Shown piece by piece: positions 34,777 to 42,907 of a DNA stretch of 64,000 nt (positions within the stretch are counted from its first letter, which is position 1; each line of letters begins with the position of its first letter). A program made the translations under genes and the position numbers. The notes beneath the pieces are model-generated. The model saw nothing but the letters and a program-made list of their open reading frames with translations. It did no database searches and was not told the DNA's origin. The DNA lies in NCBI RefSeq assembly GCF_024172185.1, contig NZ_JAMZEC010000001.1:9523001-9587000 (forward strand), in the 5' to 3' direction. Source of the DNA: Nonomuraea roseoviolacea subsp. carminata. Its GTDB lineage: Bacteria > Actinomycetota > Actinomycetes > Streptosporangiales > Streptosporangiaceae.

Positions 34777-37185
34777 ATGCCCCACGTCGAACCCCTGCGC
34801 GAGGGCGACCCGGCAGCGGTGGGGCCCTACCGGCTCGCCGGCCGCCTCGGCGCCGGCTCCCAAGGCGTCGTCTATCTCGCCAAGGCGCCGAACGGGGCGC
34901 CGGTGGCGGTCAAGGTCCTGCACGAGGGGCTGGCCGGCGGCGACCGCCTGGCCCGCGAGCTGGCCGCCGCCCGCCAGGTCGAGCCGGTCAACGTCGCCCA
35001 GGTGCTCGACGCCTCCGTCAGCGGGCGGCCGTACGTCGTGAGCGAGTACGTGGACGGGCCGTCGTTGCAGCAGGCGGGACGCCGGACCGGCGCGGAGCTC
35101 CAGCGGCTGGCCGTCGGGACCGCCACGGCGCTCGCGGCGATCCACCGGGCGGGGCTCGCGCACCGCGACTTCAAGCCGGCCGGCGTGCTGCTGGGGTCGG
35201 GCGGGCCGCGCGTGATCGGGTTCGGCGTGACGGGGGCGCTCGACTCCAAGCTCTCGGCCACGAGCAACGTCGTGGGCACTCCGGCGTACATGGCGCCCGA
35301 ACAGCTCGCGGGGCAGGCGGTGGGGCCGGCGGCCGACGTGTTCGCGTGGGGCTCGGTGATCGTCTTCGCGGCCACGGGGACGCCGCCGTTCGGCGACGAC
35401 TCGCTGCCAGCGGTGATCAACCGGATCCTGCGGGCCGAGCCGCGGCTCGGGGAACTGCCGCAGGCGCTGCGTGCGGCGGTGACCCGTTGCCTGGCCAAGG
35501 ACCCGGCGGCGCGTCCCGCCATGCACGAGGTGCTGCTTCACCTGCTCGGCGCCCCGGCGTCCCCGGCACCGTCCGGGAGCGTGCCGTCCGCGACGCCGCC
35601 GCACGACTTCTCCTCCCCGGCCGCGCCGCATGCCGCTCCGGTCTTCCAGGACCGCTCCCCCGCGCCGTCGCGGTCCGACCGGCCGGGCGCCGAGGGCGCT
35701 GCGGAGCAGTGGCACACGGCGCCGCGGTCGGCGGCCTGGCAGGAACCTGTCCCGCAGTCCACGGACCCGGTCCGGCCCGTGACGGGACCGCGCGGCGCCA
35801 CCTGGCCGCCCGCCGCCGGGGGCTGGGAGGACTCCTACGACTACGACACGCCCCAGCCCACCGCCGCGCCACCGTCTCCCGGCCCTGGGACGTTCGGCAC
35901 GAGTGGCGCAGGCGTGGGCGGCCGTGAGGCGGACGACGAGTGGGCGTTCGAGGACGGAACGTCAGGACGGGGCGCGGGCGGGCCCGGCATGGTGGCGGGC
36001 GGGCCCGGCGCGGCGGCCGACGGGCAGACGTTCGACTCGGGCACGTTCGGCCCGGGCGCGGGCAACCGTGAGCCGTACGAGGAGCAGGTCTTCGAGGTGC
36101 AGGCGTTCGGACCGGGCATGCCCGGTCCGGGTGCGGCAGCCGGGCCGGGCACACCGGCGGGGCACACGCCCGACTCGGGCGCGCTCTCCCAGAACGCGGG
36201 CGGTCGTGAGGCGTTCGACGAGCGCGCCTTCACCCCCGGTGCGGGGGGTCGTGAGGCGTTCGACGAGCGGACCTTCCCCCCGGGCGCGGGCGGTCGTGAG
36301 GCGTTCGACGAGCGCGCCTTCACTCCCGGTGCGGGGGGTCGTGAGGCGTTCGACGAGCGGACCTTCCCCCCGGGCGCGGGTGGCTCAGCGCGTGGTGAGC
36401 AGGTGTGGCCGCCGGTCGAGCGTCCTGACGACGTCCGGCGTCAGGACGGGGCGCGGCCCGAGCCGTGGGCGCGCGACGACACGCGGCCCCCGGCGGCCGA
36501 GGCGTGGACGGGCGGTGAGGCGCGGCCCGCGCCCGCCGGGCCGGAGCAGTGGGACGAGACCCCCGCCGGTGAGCCCGCCCGAGCGAAGCCGCGTGGGCGG
36601 CGCGGCAAGAAGGTGGTCATCGCCGTCGTCTCCGGTCTCACCGCGGTCGCCCTCGGCGGCGCCATCGTGTGGCTGACCCCCTCCTCCCCGCAGCCGAAGT
36701 CGCAGAGCCTGGTCAGCGCCTCCTCCGGCGCCTCCCCCAGCGCGTCGCCGACCCCGTCGCGCAAGCGGCCCACCCGGACCCGAACCCCCGCCCCGGCCGA
36801 CCACGGCTCCGCGGACCCGGCCGCCACGCGCTCCGCCGACCCCGACGGCACCGCCTCCCCCACCGCCGGGCCGGTCACGGGACGGCTCAGGCTCGCGTCC
36901 GTGCGCGCCCTCGGCACCAGGAACGGCACCTGCTGGGCCGGCGACCAGGTCACGCTCGCCGCGCAGGTGGAGCGCGGCGGCGAGCGGCTCCCGTTCGGCT
37001 ACGTGTGGACGGTGGACGGCCGGACCACCGGCCGCGGCTCCACGGTCGTCGAGGAGAACGGCCGGCTGGTCGTGAACGCCCCCCGCCCCCTGACGGCCGA
37101 CGGCGCCACCCACCTCGTCACGTTCAGGATCACCACCCCGGTCCCCCGTCAGCGCACGCTCTCGCTCACGTTCTGTCAGTCCTGA
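34777..37185 (+). CDS. Ser/Thr kinase-like membrane protein, predicted pseudokinase
   Basis: An 802-aa protein of the bacterial PASTA/Pkn-type kinase architecture: N-terminal kinase domain (about 16-270), long low-complexity linker, one membrane helix (about 612-632) and an extracellular Ig-like domain with two cysteines (TCWAG and TFCQS). The glycine loop GRLGAGSQGVVY, Lys46 and the APE-like MAPEQ are intact. The catalytic loop reads HRDFKPAG (Asn replaced by Gly136) and the DFG motif reads GFG (Asp replaced by Gly148). Both metal-binding residues are thus missing, and kinase activity is unlikely. The linker has four 15-residue repeats. ATG 34777 is chosen because the family starts just before the kinase fold. 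Confidence 0.85.
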   Translation: MPHVEPLREGDPAAVGPYRLAGRLGAGSQGVVYLAKAPNGAPVAVKVLHEGLAGGDRLARELAAARQVEPVNVAQVLDASVSGRPYVVSEYVDGPSLQQAGRRTGAELQRLAVGTATALAAIHRAGLAHRDFKPAGVLLGSGGPRVIGFGVTGALDSKLSATSNVVGTPAYMAPEQLAGQAVGPAADVFAWGSVIVFAATGTPPFGDDSLPAVINRILRAEPRLGELPQALRAAVTRCLAKDPAARPAMHEVLLHLLGAPASPAPSGSVPSATPPHDFSSPAAPHAAPVFQDRSPAPSRSDRPGAEGAAEQWHTAPRSAAWQEPVPQSTDPVRPVTGPRGATWPPAAGGWEDSYDYDTPQPTAAPPSPGPGTFGTSGAGVGGREADDEWAFEDGTSGRGAGGPGMVAGGPGAAADGQTFDSGTFGPGAGNREPYEEQVFEVQAFGPGMPGPGAAAGPGTPAGHTPDSGALSQNAGGREAFDERAFTPGAGGREAFDERTFPPGAGGREAFDERAFTPGAGGREAFDERTFPPGAGGSARGEQVWPPVERPDDVRRQDGARPEPWARDDTRPPAAEAWTGGEARPAPAGPEQWDETPAGEPARAKPRGRRGKKVVIAVVSGLTAVALGGAIVWLTPSSPQPKSQSLVSASSGASPSASPTPSRKRPTRTRTPAPADHGSADPAATRSADPDGTASPTAGPVTGRLRLASVRALGTRNGTCWAGDQVTLAAQVERGGERLPFGYVWTVDGRTTGRGSTVVEENGRLVVNAPRPLTADGATHLVTFRITTPVPRQRTLSLTFCQS
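36202..36381 (+). repeat. In-frame 45-bp tandem repeat (four copies) in the kinase-like gene
   Basis: Copies begin at about 36202, 36247, 36292 and 36337 and encode GREAFDERAFTPGAG alternating with GREAFDERTFPPGAG, so the higher-order period is 90 bp. Near-identity at DNA level points to recent expansion. Two older degenerate units precede them in the same linker. Confidence 0.9.
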
Positions 37186-37323
37186 GGCGGCGGGAGGCGC
37201 TGCGGCGCGGGTGGATCACCGTAGAGGCGGACCCGCGCTCACCCCGCAGGCGGACGACGGGTGCCTCCGGCGACGGCGACCATGAGTCCCGTTCGCCGCA
37301 GGCTCTCCTCGAAGGACACGCAC

Positions 37324-37887
37324 ATGCTGAAGAAGTCTCTGCCGGCCGCGCTGGCGGCGGCGGCCGTCGCCGCTCTCACCCTGGTCCCCGCCGGCCCGGC
37401 CTCGGCCGCCACGATCGAGATCCGTCCGGGACAGGTCACGACGCTGAAACAGTCGAACAGCAAGTTCATCTGCCCGACGAACGAGGTGCTGATCGGCCGC
37501 GGGCACCGGGGCGACGAGAACGGCGACACCACGTTCTCGTGCGGCCGCATCTACATCGACGACGTCCAGGTCACGGTGCTCCGGTTGGACATCTGGGGCA
37601 CCAAGACGGACGAGAACAACCACGACTACCACACCCCGGCGAACCAGGCCATCACCGGCATCCGGCACGACGGTGACGAGAACGGCGACACCATCTACTA
37701 CAGTGGCGCGCTGTTCTGGCAGGGCAAGGCGGTGCAGATCACGCCCAGGCAGCTCGAAGCCTGGGTCAGGGAGAACAACCACTCCTCGATGGCCGGCACC
37801 AACCAGGTGATGACGGGCCGCAGGCACAGCGGGGACGAGAACGGCTGGACCCAGTACGAGTACGGCTGGATCTCCTACAGCGGCTGA
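37324..37887 (+). CDS. Secreted protein of three GDENG repeats, possible beta-trefoil/lectin-like
   Basis: A 187-aa exported protein. The signal peptide MLKKSLPAALAAAAVAALTL ends near PASA-A (about residue 28). The mature part consists of three repeats of about 50 residues, whose cores read GRGHRGDENGDTTFSCG, GIRHDGDENGDTIYYSG and GRRHSGDENGWTQYEYG. Three-fold internal symmetry with this repeat length fits a beta-trefoil or prism-like lectin fold, and the Asp/Glu/Asn cluster could bind calcium or sugar. This is inference; I do not recognise a named family. ATG 37324 is preferred, with AAGGA upstream. It follows the kinase-like gene on the same strand. Confidence 0.8.
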   Translation: MLKKSLPAALAAAAVAALTLVPAGPASAATIEIRPGQVTTLKQSNSKFICPTNEVLIGRGHRGDENGDTTFSCGRIYIDDVQVTVLRLDIWGTKTDENNHDYHTPANQAITGIRHDGDENGDTIYYSGALFWQGKAVQITPRQLEAWVRENNHSSMAGTNQVMTGRRHSGDENGWTQYEYGWISYSG

Positions 37888-37939
37888 CCACCGGGGCCGG
37901 GCGGCGCCCCGTGGCACGGGAACGCCGCCGGTCCGGGCG

Positions 37940-40087
37940 TCAGCCGTGGCGCTCCTGGAGGTCGCGCAGCAGGTCGAGGGCCGCGTCGGCGATCACCGTG
38001 CCCGGCGGGAAGATCGCGGCGGCCCCGGCGGCGCGCAGCTCGGCGAAGTCGTCCGGCGGGATCACCCCGCCCACCACGATCATGATGTCGGACGCGTCCA
38101 GGTCGGCCAGCGCCCGCCGGAGCGCGGGCACCAGCGTCAGGTGGCCCGCCGCCAGCGACGACACGCCGACGACGTGCACGTCGGCCTCCACCGCCTGGCG
38201 CGCCACCTCCTCCGGCGTCTGGAACAGCGGGCCGACGTCCACGTCGAAGCCCAGGTCGGCGAAGGCCGTGGCGATCACCTTCTGGCCCCGGTCGTGGCCG
38301 TCCTGGCCCATCTTGGCCACCAGGATGCGGGGGCGGCGGCCCTCGGCGCGCTCGAAGTCGGCGCACGCCTGCCGCACCCGCTCGATGTTCGCCCCCGGGC
38401 CTGCCTCGTCGCGGTACACGCCGGAAATGGTACGGATCTGACCGGCGTGCCGGCCGAACACCCGCTCCAGCGCGTCGGAGATCTCGCCCACGGTCGCCTT
38501 CGCGCGGGCGGCGTCCACGGCCAGCTTGAGCAGGTTGTGGTCGAGGCCGGGCTCGGGGTCGGCGGCGGCCTTGGTCAGCGCCTCCAGCGCCCGGTCCACC
38601 GCGTCGGGGTCGCGTTCGGCCCGCAGCCGGCGCAGCTTGTCGAGCTGGCTGGCCCGTACGGCGCTGTTGTCGACCTTGAGCACCTCGATCGGCTCGTCGG
38701 CGTCGGGGCGGTACTTGTTGACGCCGATGACCGGCTGGCGGCCCGAGTCGATGCGGGCCTGGGTGCGGGCCGCGGCCTCCTCGATGCGCAGCTTCGGCAG
38801 GCCCGCCTCGATGGCGCGGGCCATGCCGCCCGCGGCCTCGACCTCCTCGATGTGCGCCCAGGCGCGCGCGGCGAGGTCGTGGGTGAGGCGCTCCACGTAC
38901 GAGGAGCCGCCCCACGGGTCGATGACCTGGGTCGTGCCGGACTCCTGCTGGAGGAGGATCTGGGTGTTGCGGGCGATCCGGGCGGAGAAGTCGGTGGGCA
39001 GCGCGAGCGCCTCGTCCAGCGCGTTGGTGTGCAGCGACTGCGTGTGGCCCTGCGTGGCGGCCATGGCCTCGACGCAGGTGCGGGCGACGTTGACGAAGAC
39101 GTCCTGCGCGGTCAGCGACCAGCCCGAGGTCTGGCAGTGCGTACGCAGCGACAGCGACTTGGGGTTCTTCGCCCCGAACCCGGCCACGAGCTTCGCCCAG
39201 AGCAGCCGGGCGGCGCGCAGCTTGGCGACCTCCATGAAGAAGTTCATGCCGATGCACCAGAAGAACGACAGGCGGGGCGCGAACCGGTCGACGTCCATGC
39301 CCGCCGCGACCCCGGCCCGCAGGTACTCGACGCCGTCGGCCAGCGTGTACGCCAGCTCCAGGTCGCACGTGGCCCCGGCCTCCTGGATGTGGTAGCCGGA
39401 GATGCTGATCGAGTTGAACTTCGGCATCTTCTCGCTGGTGTAGGCGAAGATGTCGGAGATGATCCGCATGGAGGGGGCCGGCGGGTAGATGTAGGTGTTG
39501 CGGACCATGAACTCCTTGAGGATGTCGTTCTGGATGGTCCCGGCGAGCTGCTCCGGCTCCACCCCCTGCTCCTCGGCGGCCACGATGTAGAGCGCCAGGA
39601 CGGGCAGCACCGCCCCGTTCATGGTCATCGACACCGACATGCGGTCCAGCGGGATCCCGTCGAAGAGCTGCCGCATGTCGTAGATCGAGTCGATCGCCAC
39701 CCCGGCCATGCCCACGTCGCCCTGGACGCGCGGGTGGTCGGAGTCGTAGCCGCGGTGCGTGGCCAGGTCGAAGGCCACCGACAGGCCCTTCTGCCCGGCG
39801 GCGAGGTTGCGCCGGTAGAAGGCGTTGGAGTCTTCGGCCGTGGAGAAGCCGGCGTACTGGCGGATGGTCCACGGCTGGTTGACGTACATGGTGGGGTACG
39901 GGCCGCGCAGGTACGGCGCCGCGCCCGGGTAGGTGCGCAGGAAGTCGAGGCCGTCGAGGTCGGCGGCCGTGTAGAGCGGCTTGACGCCGATGCCCTCGGG
40001 CGTCTCCCACGCGGCGCCCGCCGTCTGCGGGGAGGCGTCGGGGCGGGCCTTGCCCTCCAGCGGCACACCGGTGAAGTCGGGGATCAT
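37940..40087 (-). CDS. mutB: Methylmalonyl-CoA mutase large (catalytic) subunit
   Basis: A 715-aa B12-dependent mutase subunit interconverting succinyl-CoA and (R)-methylmalonyl-CoA, feeding propionate catabolism or polyketide extender supply. The TIM barrel has YPTMYVNQPWTIRQYAGFS, THRGYDSDHPRV and RIARNTQILLQQES. The C-terminal Rossmann domain has the cobalamin motif MGQDGHDRGQKV with the lower-ligand His. Length is canonical. The ATG overlaps the mutA stop (ATGA), so the two are co-translated. Confidence 0.96.
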   Translation of the reverse strand: MIPDFTGVPLEGKARPDASPQTAGAAWETPEGIGVKPLYTAADLDGLDFLRTYPGAAPYLRGPYPTMYVNQPWTIRQYAGFSTAEDSNAFYRRNLAAGQKGLSVAFDLATHRGYDSDHPRVQGDVGMAGVAIDSIYDMRQLFDGIPLDRMSVSMTMNGAVLPVLALYIVAAEEQGVEPEQLAGTIQNDILKEFMVRNTYIYPPAPSMRIISDIFAYTSEKMPKFNSISISGYHIQEAGATCDLELAYTLADGVEYLRAGVAAGMDVDRFAPRLSFFWCIGMNFFMEVAKLRAARLLWAKLVAGFGAKNPKSLSLRTHCQTSGWSLTAQDVFVNVARTCVEAMAATQGHTQSLHTNALDEALALPTDFSARIARNTQILLQQESGTTQVIDPWGGSSYVERLTHDLAARAWAHIEEVEAAGGMARAIEAGLPKLRIEEAAARTQARIDSGRQPVIGVNKYRPDADEPIEVLKVDNSAVRASQLDKLRRLRAERDPDAVDRALEALTKAAADPEPGLDHNLLKLAVDAARAKATVGEISDALERVFGRHAGQIRTISGVYRDEAGPGANIERVRQACADFERAEGRRPRILVAKMGQDGHDRGQKVIATAFADLGFDVDVGPLFQTPEEVARQAVEADVHVVGVSSLAAGHLTLVPALRRALADLDASDIMIVVGGVIPPDDFAELRAAGAAAIFPPGTVIADAALDLLRDLQERHG

Positions 40088-41889
40088 CGGGCCACCTCCA
40101 GGGCCTCGAAGGTCGTGCGGAGCACGCCGAGCGCGTCGCACCCGGTGTGGAGGCAGGCGTCCACGCCGTCGTAGGACCCCTTCCCGGCCAGCCAGACCAG
40201 CCGCGCGCCCGCCTTCCTGAGCGCCGTGGCGACGGCCTCGGCGTGCTGGGCGTACAGGCGGTCGGTCGAGCACAGGCAGGCGACGGTGGTGCCGCTGACG
40301 GCGAACGCGGTGGCGATCTGGTCGGGGTCGGCGCCCGGTCCGGCGGTCTCGGTGGCCAGCCCGCCGGCGTGGAAGAGGTTGGCGGCGAACGCGGCGCGGG
40401 CCGAGTGGGCGGCGACGGGGCCGATCGTGGCGAGGAAGACCTTGGGGCGTTCGGGCAGCGCGTCGGCCAGGTCGCGCAGCTCCTCGTACTCCTGGGCGTA
40501 CCGGATGACCGGCAGCCCCCCGTCGGTGTCGTGGGCGGCGGAGGCGAGCCAGGGGCCGCTCTCGCGGGGGCGGCGCGGCGGCTTCTCACCGGGGTCGGGG
40601 TACTCGCTCACGCCCGTGATCGGGAAGCGGCGGTGCGCGACGTCGGCGGCGCGGCGCTCCCGGGTCGCGGCGACGCGCGCGGACACCAGGCCGGCCGCCC
40701 GGCCGATGCCGCCCGCCGCCTCGATCTCCTGGAACCACTCCCAGGCCCGCTCGGCCAGGTCGGCCGTGCGCCGCTCGACGTAGAAGGACCCGCCCGCCGG
40801 GTCGGCCACCCGGCCGAGGCCGGCCTCCTCCAGCAGCAGCGCCTGCGTGTTGCGGGCGATGCGCCGGGAGAACGCGTCCGGCCGGCCGAGGCAGGCGTCG
40901 AACGGCTGCGCGGTCACCGCGTCGGCGCCGCCCACCCCGGCGGCGAAGCAGGCCACGGTGACGCGGAGCATGTTCACGTACGGGTCGCGCGCGGTCATCA
41001 TCGCCGAGCTCGTCACCGCGTGCTGGAGCTGCGCCCCGGGCGGCCCGGCGGCGCCCACGCCGGCCCGGACGCCGGGGACCCCCGTGACGCCCGTCCCGAC
41101 GCCGCACAGCTCGGCGACCCGCGTCCACAGCCGGCGCGCGGCCCGCAGCTTGGCGACGGTGGCGAACTGGTCGTCGGTCGCGGCGTAGCGGAACTCCAGC
41201 TGCCCGAACGCCTCCTCGACGCCGAGCCCGGCGTCGGTGAGGGCGCGCAGGTGGCCGACGCCCAGCGCGATCGAGCAGCCGAGCTCGTCGGCGTCGCCGC
41301 CCCCGGCGTCGTGGTACGGCGTGGCGTCCACGGTGATCGCCCGCAGGCCCGGGTGCTCGGCGGCGCAGCGCAGGGCGAGCCGCACGGCGGTGTCCCGGTC
41401 GCCCGCGCCGGCGCCGAGGTTGCCCCGGGCGGGGGTGCCGCGCCCGGCGGCGAGGGCGAGCAGCGTCTCGGCCGCCTCGGCGGTGCGGCGGCCGGCCTGG
41501 AGGGTGATCGGCGCGAGGTCGAGGTAGACGTCCTTCAGCACCCGGCCCAGCTCGCCGGGGGCGATCGCGCCGTCGCCCACGACGAGCCAGAGCGAGGTGA
41601 CGCCGTTCTCCAGGTCGGCCAGGACGGCCTCGGGGTCGGCGACGGCGTGGCGCTGCCGCACGTCCCAGCCGCCGGCCGCCCGGGCCGCGTGCTCGGCCCG
41701 GTCGAAGGGCGGCGCGGCGGGCAGGTCGTCGGCGTCGTAGAGCGGGGCGAGCGTCACCCCGTCGTACGTGGGGCTGGACAGGGCCTCCTCGGCGTCGCCG
41801 GTCTCCGTGCCCGCCTTGCGCAGGACGGCGAGCGCGAGCGCCCGCCACTCGTCGCGGGTGGTCGCGGGGAAGCCGGCTGCCAGGTCCAT
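40084..41889 (-). CDS. mutA: Methylmalonyl-CoA mutase small subunit
   Basis: A 601-aa structural partner of MutB. It has the same two-domain layout (EDAFSRRIARNTQALLLEEA-like barrel segments, here PDAFSRRIARNTQALLLEEA; PAGGSFYVERRTADLAERAW), but the B12-binding domain lacks the DxHxxG motif (VFLATIGPVAAHSARAAF), as is normal for the small subunit. The start is ATG 41889, 7 nt after a TACTAT box, giving a leaderless mutAB transcript. It contains a Gly/Val-rich expansion (GVGTGVTGVPGVRAGVGAAG). Confidence 0.93.
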   Translation of the reverse strand: MDLAAGFPATTRDEWRALALAVLRKAGTETGDAEEALSSPTYDGVTLAPLYDADDLPAAPPFDRAEHAARAAGGWDVRQRHAVADPEAVLADLENGVTSLWLVVGDGAIAPGELGRVLKDVYLDLAPITLQAGRRTAEAAETLLALAAGRGTPARGNLGAGAGDRDTAVRLALRCAAEHPGLRAITVDATPYHDAGGGDADELGCSIALGVGHLRALTDAGLGVEEAFGQLEFRYAATDDQFATVAKLRAARRLWTRVAELCGVGTGVTGVPGVRAGVGAAGPPGAQLQHAVTSSAMMTARDPYVNMLRVTVACFAAGVGGADAVTAQPFDACLGRPDAFSRRIARNTQALLLEEAGLGRVADPAGGSFYVERRTADLAERAWEWFQEIEAAGGIGRAAGLVSARVAATRERRAADVAHRRFPITGVSEYPDPGEKPPRRPRESGPWLASAAHDTDGGLPVIRYAQEYEELRDLADALPERPKVFLATIGPVAAHSARAAFAANLFHAGGLATETAGPGADPDQIATAFAVSGTTVACLCSTDRLYAQHAEAVATALRKAGARLVWLAGKGSYDGVDACLHTGCDALGVLRTTFEALEVAR

Positions 41890-41896
41890 GATTCGG

Positions 41897-41902
41897 ATAG
41901 TA
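41897..41902 (-). promoter_or_regulatory. Leaderless -10 box for mutAB
   Basis: TACTAT on the minus strand, followed by exactly 7 nt and ATG 41889. Confidence 0.6.
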
Positions 41903-42024
41903 GGCGGAAGGCCGCGAACCGGGTAACCCCAGGGGTCCCTCAGCCGAACCACCACGATGCGCCCGGCCCGCCGGAGGGCTCCCCCGCGTGTCGTCCTGGC
42001 CGATCCGTCAGGAGAGCCGGCCCG

Positions 42025-42819
42025 TCAGGAGGGAGGGGCCTCCCAGGCGAGGCGCCAGGTGACGGGCCCGACGACGCCGTCGTCGTCCACCCCCTGCTGG
42101 CGCTGGAAGCGGCGGCAGACGTCGCGCGACTGCGCCCCGTACGCGCCGTCCGCGTCCAGGTCCCACCCGCGCGCCTTCATCTGCCGCTGCCAGGTGCGCA
42201 CGTCCTCCCCGCGGGTCACCGGCGGGTAGCGCAGCAGCCAGCCGGGGAACGGCGGCGCCTCCGGCTCGCCGCCGCCCTCCCCGTTGCCCGGGTCGCCGCC
42301 GCCGTCGCCGCCCGGCCGGGGCGCTCCCCTGCGCACCCACGCGTACAGCGGCTCGCCGGGGCAGTCCGTCGCGTACCCGTCGCGGTGGCCCTTGATCTCC
42401 GGGCCGGCGTCGCCGTGCTCGCGGACGTACGCGACGGCGTCGAGGATGGCGTGCAGCACGCCGTCGGGCGGCTCCACCAGCCCGGCGTTGCCGACGAGGC
42501 CGAGCACGGCGTAGTGCCCGGAGTTGAGGCCGGGGCCGTTGGCGGCGGGCAGGTGGTGCAGCCCCCGTCCCTCGAACACCTTGCGGTGCGGGCACGCCAC
42601 GAACGAGTACCCGATGTCCAGCCAGCCGTTGCCGTCCTGGTGTCCGCGCTGGATCGACTGCACCAGCGACACGCAGCCGTTGTGGTCGCCGACGATGCCG
42701 GGATTGACCAGACCACCCGTGTAGTGAACTTTCACCCCCTTCGTGGAGGCGAGCTGGGTGTAGCTTCCACGGGGTGCGCGGGCACCCCAGTCACGTCGGG
42801 TAATGAGGTCGATGGCCAC
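42025..42819 (-). CDS. Peptidoglycan amidase (Amidase_2/PGRP) with peptidoglycan-binding domain
   Basis: A 264-aa N-acetylmuramoyl-L-alanine amidase-like protein. The PGRP-type domain (about 1-165) opens with ITRRDWGARAPRG. It has zinc ligands in KVHYTGG and KGHRDGYATDCPGE, plus the YSFVACPHRKVFEGRG strand. After a Gly/Pro/Glu linker, a peptidoglycan-binding helical domain follows (VRTWQRQMKARGWDLDADG, RRFQRQQGVDDDG). No signal peptide is visible, so export is unexplained, or it acts inside or on lysis, as some phage-like endolysins do. GTG 42819 has GGAGAG 10 nt upstream. No phage genes surround it. Confidence 0.87.
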   Translation of the reverse strand: MAIDLITRRDWGARAPRGSYTQLASTKGVKVHYTGGLVNPGIVGDHNGCVSLVQSIQRGHQDGNGWLDIGYSFVACPHRKVFEGRGLHHLPAANGPGLNSGHYAVLGLVGNAGLVEPPDGVLHAILDAVAYVREHGDAGPEIKGHRDGYATDCPGEPLYAWVRRGAPRPGGDGGGDPGNGEGGGEPEAPPFPGWLLRYPPVTRGEDVRTWQRQMKARGWDLDADGAYGAQSRDVCRRFQRQQGVDDDGVVGPVTWRLAWEAPPS

Positions 42820-42907
42820 CGTTGCGTCTCTCCGGAGGGTCGAATGTACGGCAACCGAGCGTAACGCGCCCTATCCGGACAGATCAGTTAATTGACGATT
42901 ATTCGCT

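Noticed and set aside
42025..42819. Prophage endolysin module
   Set aside because: No holin, integrase or structural phage genes are in the neighbourhood; the flanks are mutAB and mtnA.
37946..42864. Long plus-strand frames opposite mutA/mutB and the amidase
   Set aside because: His/Gly/Arg-rich shadows of strongly conserved minus-strand enzymes.
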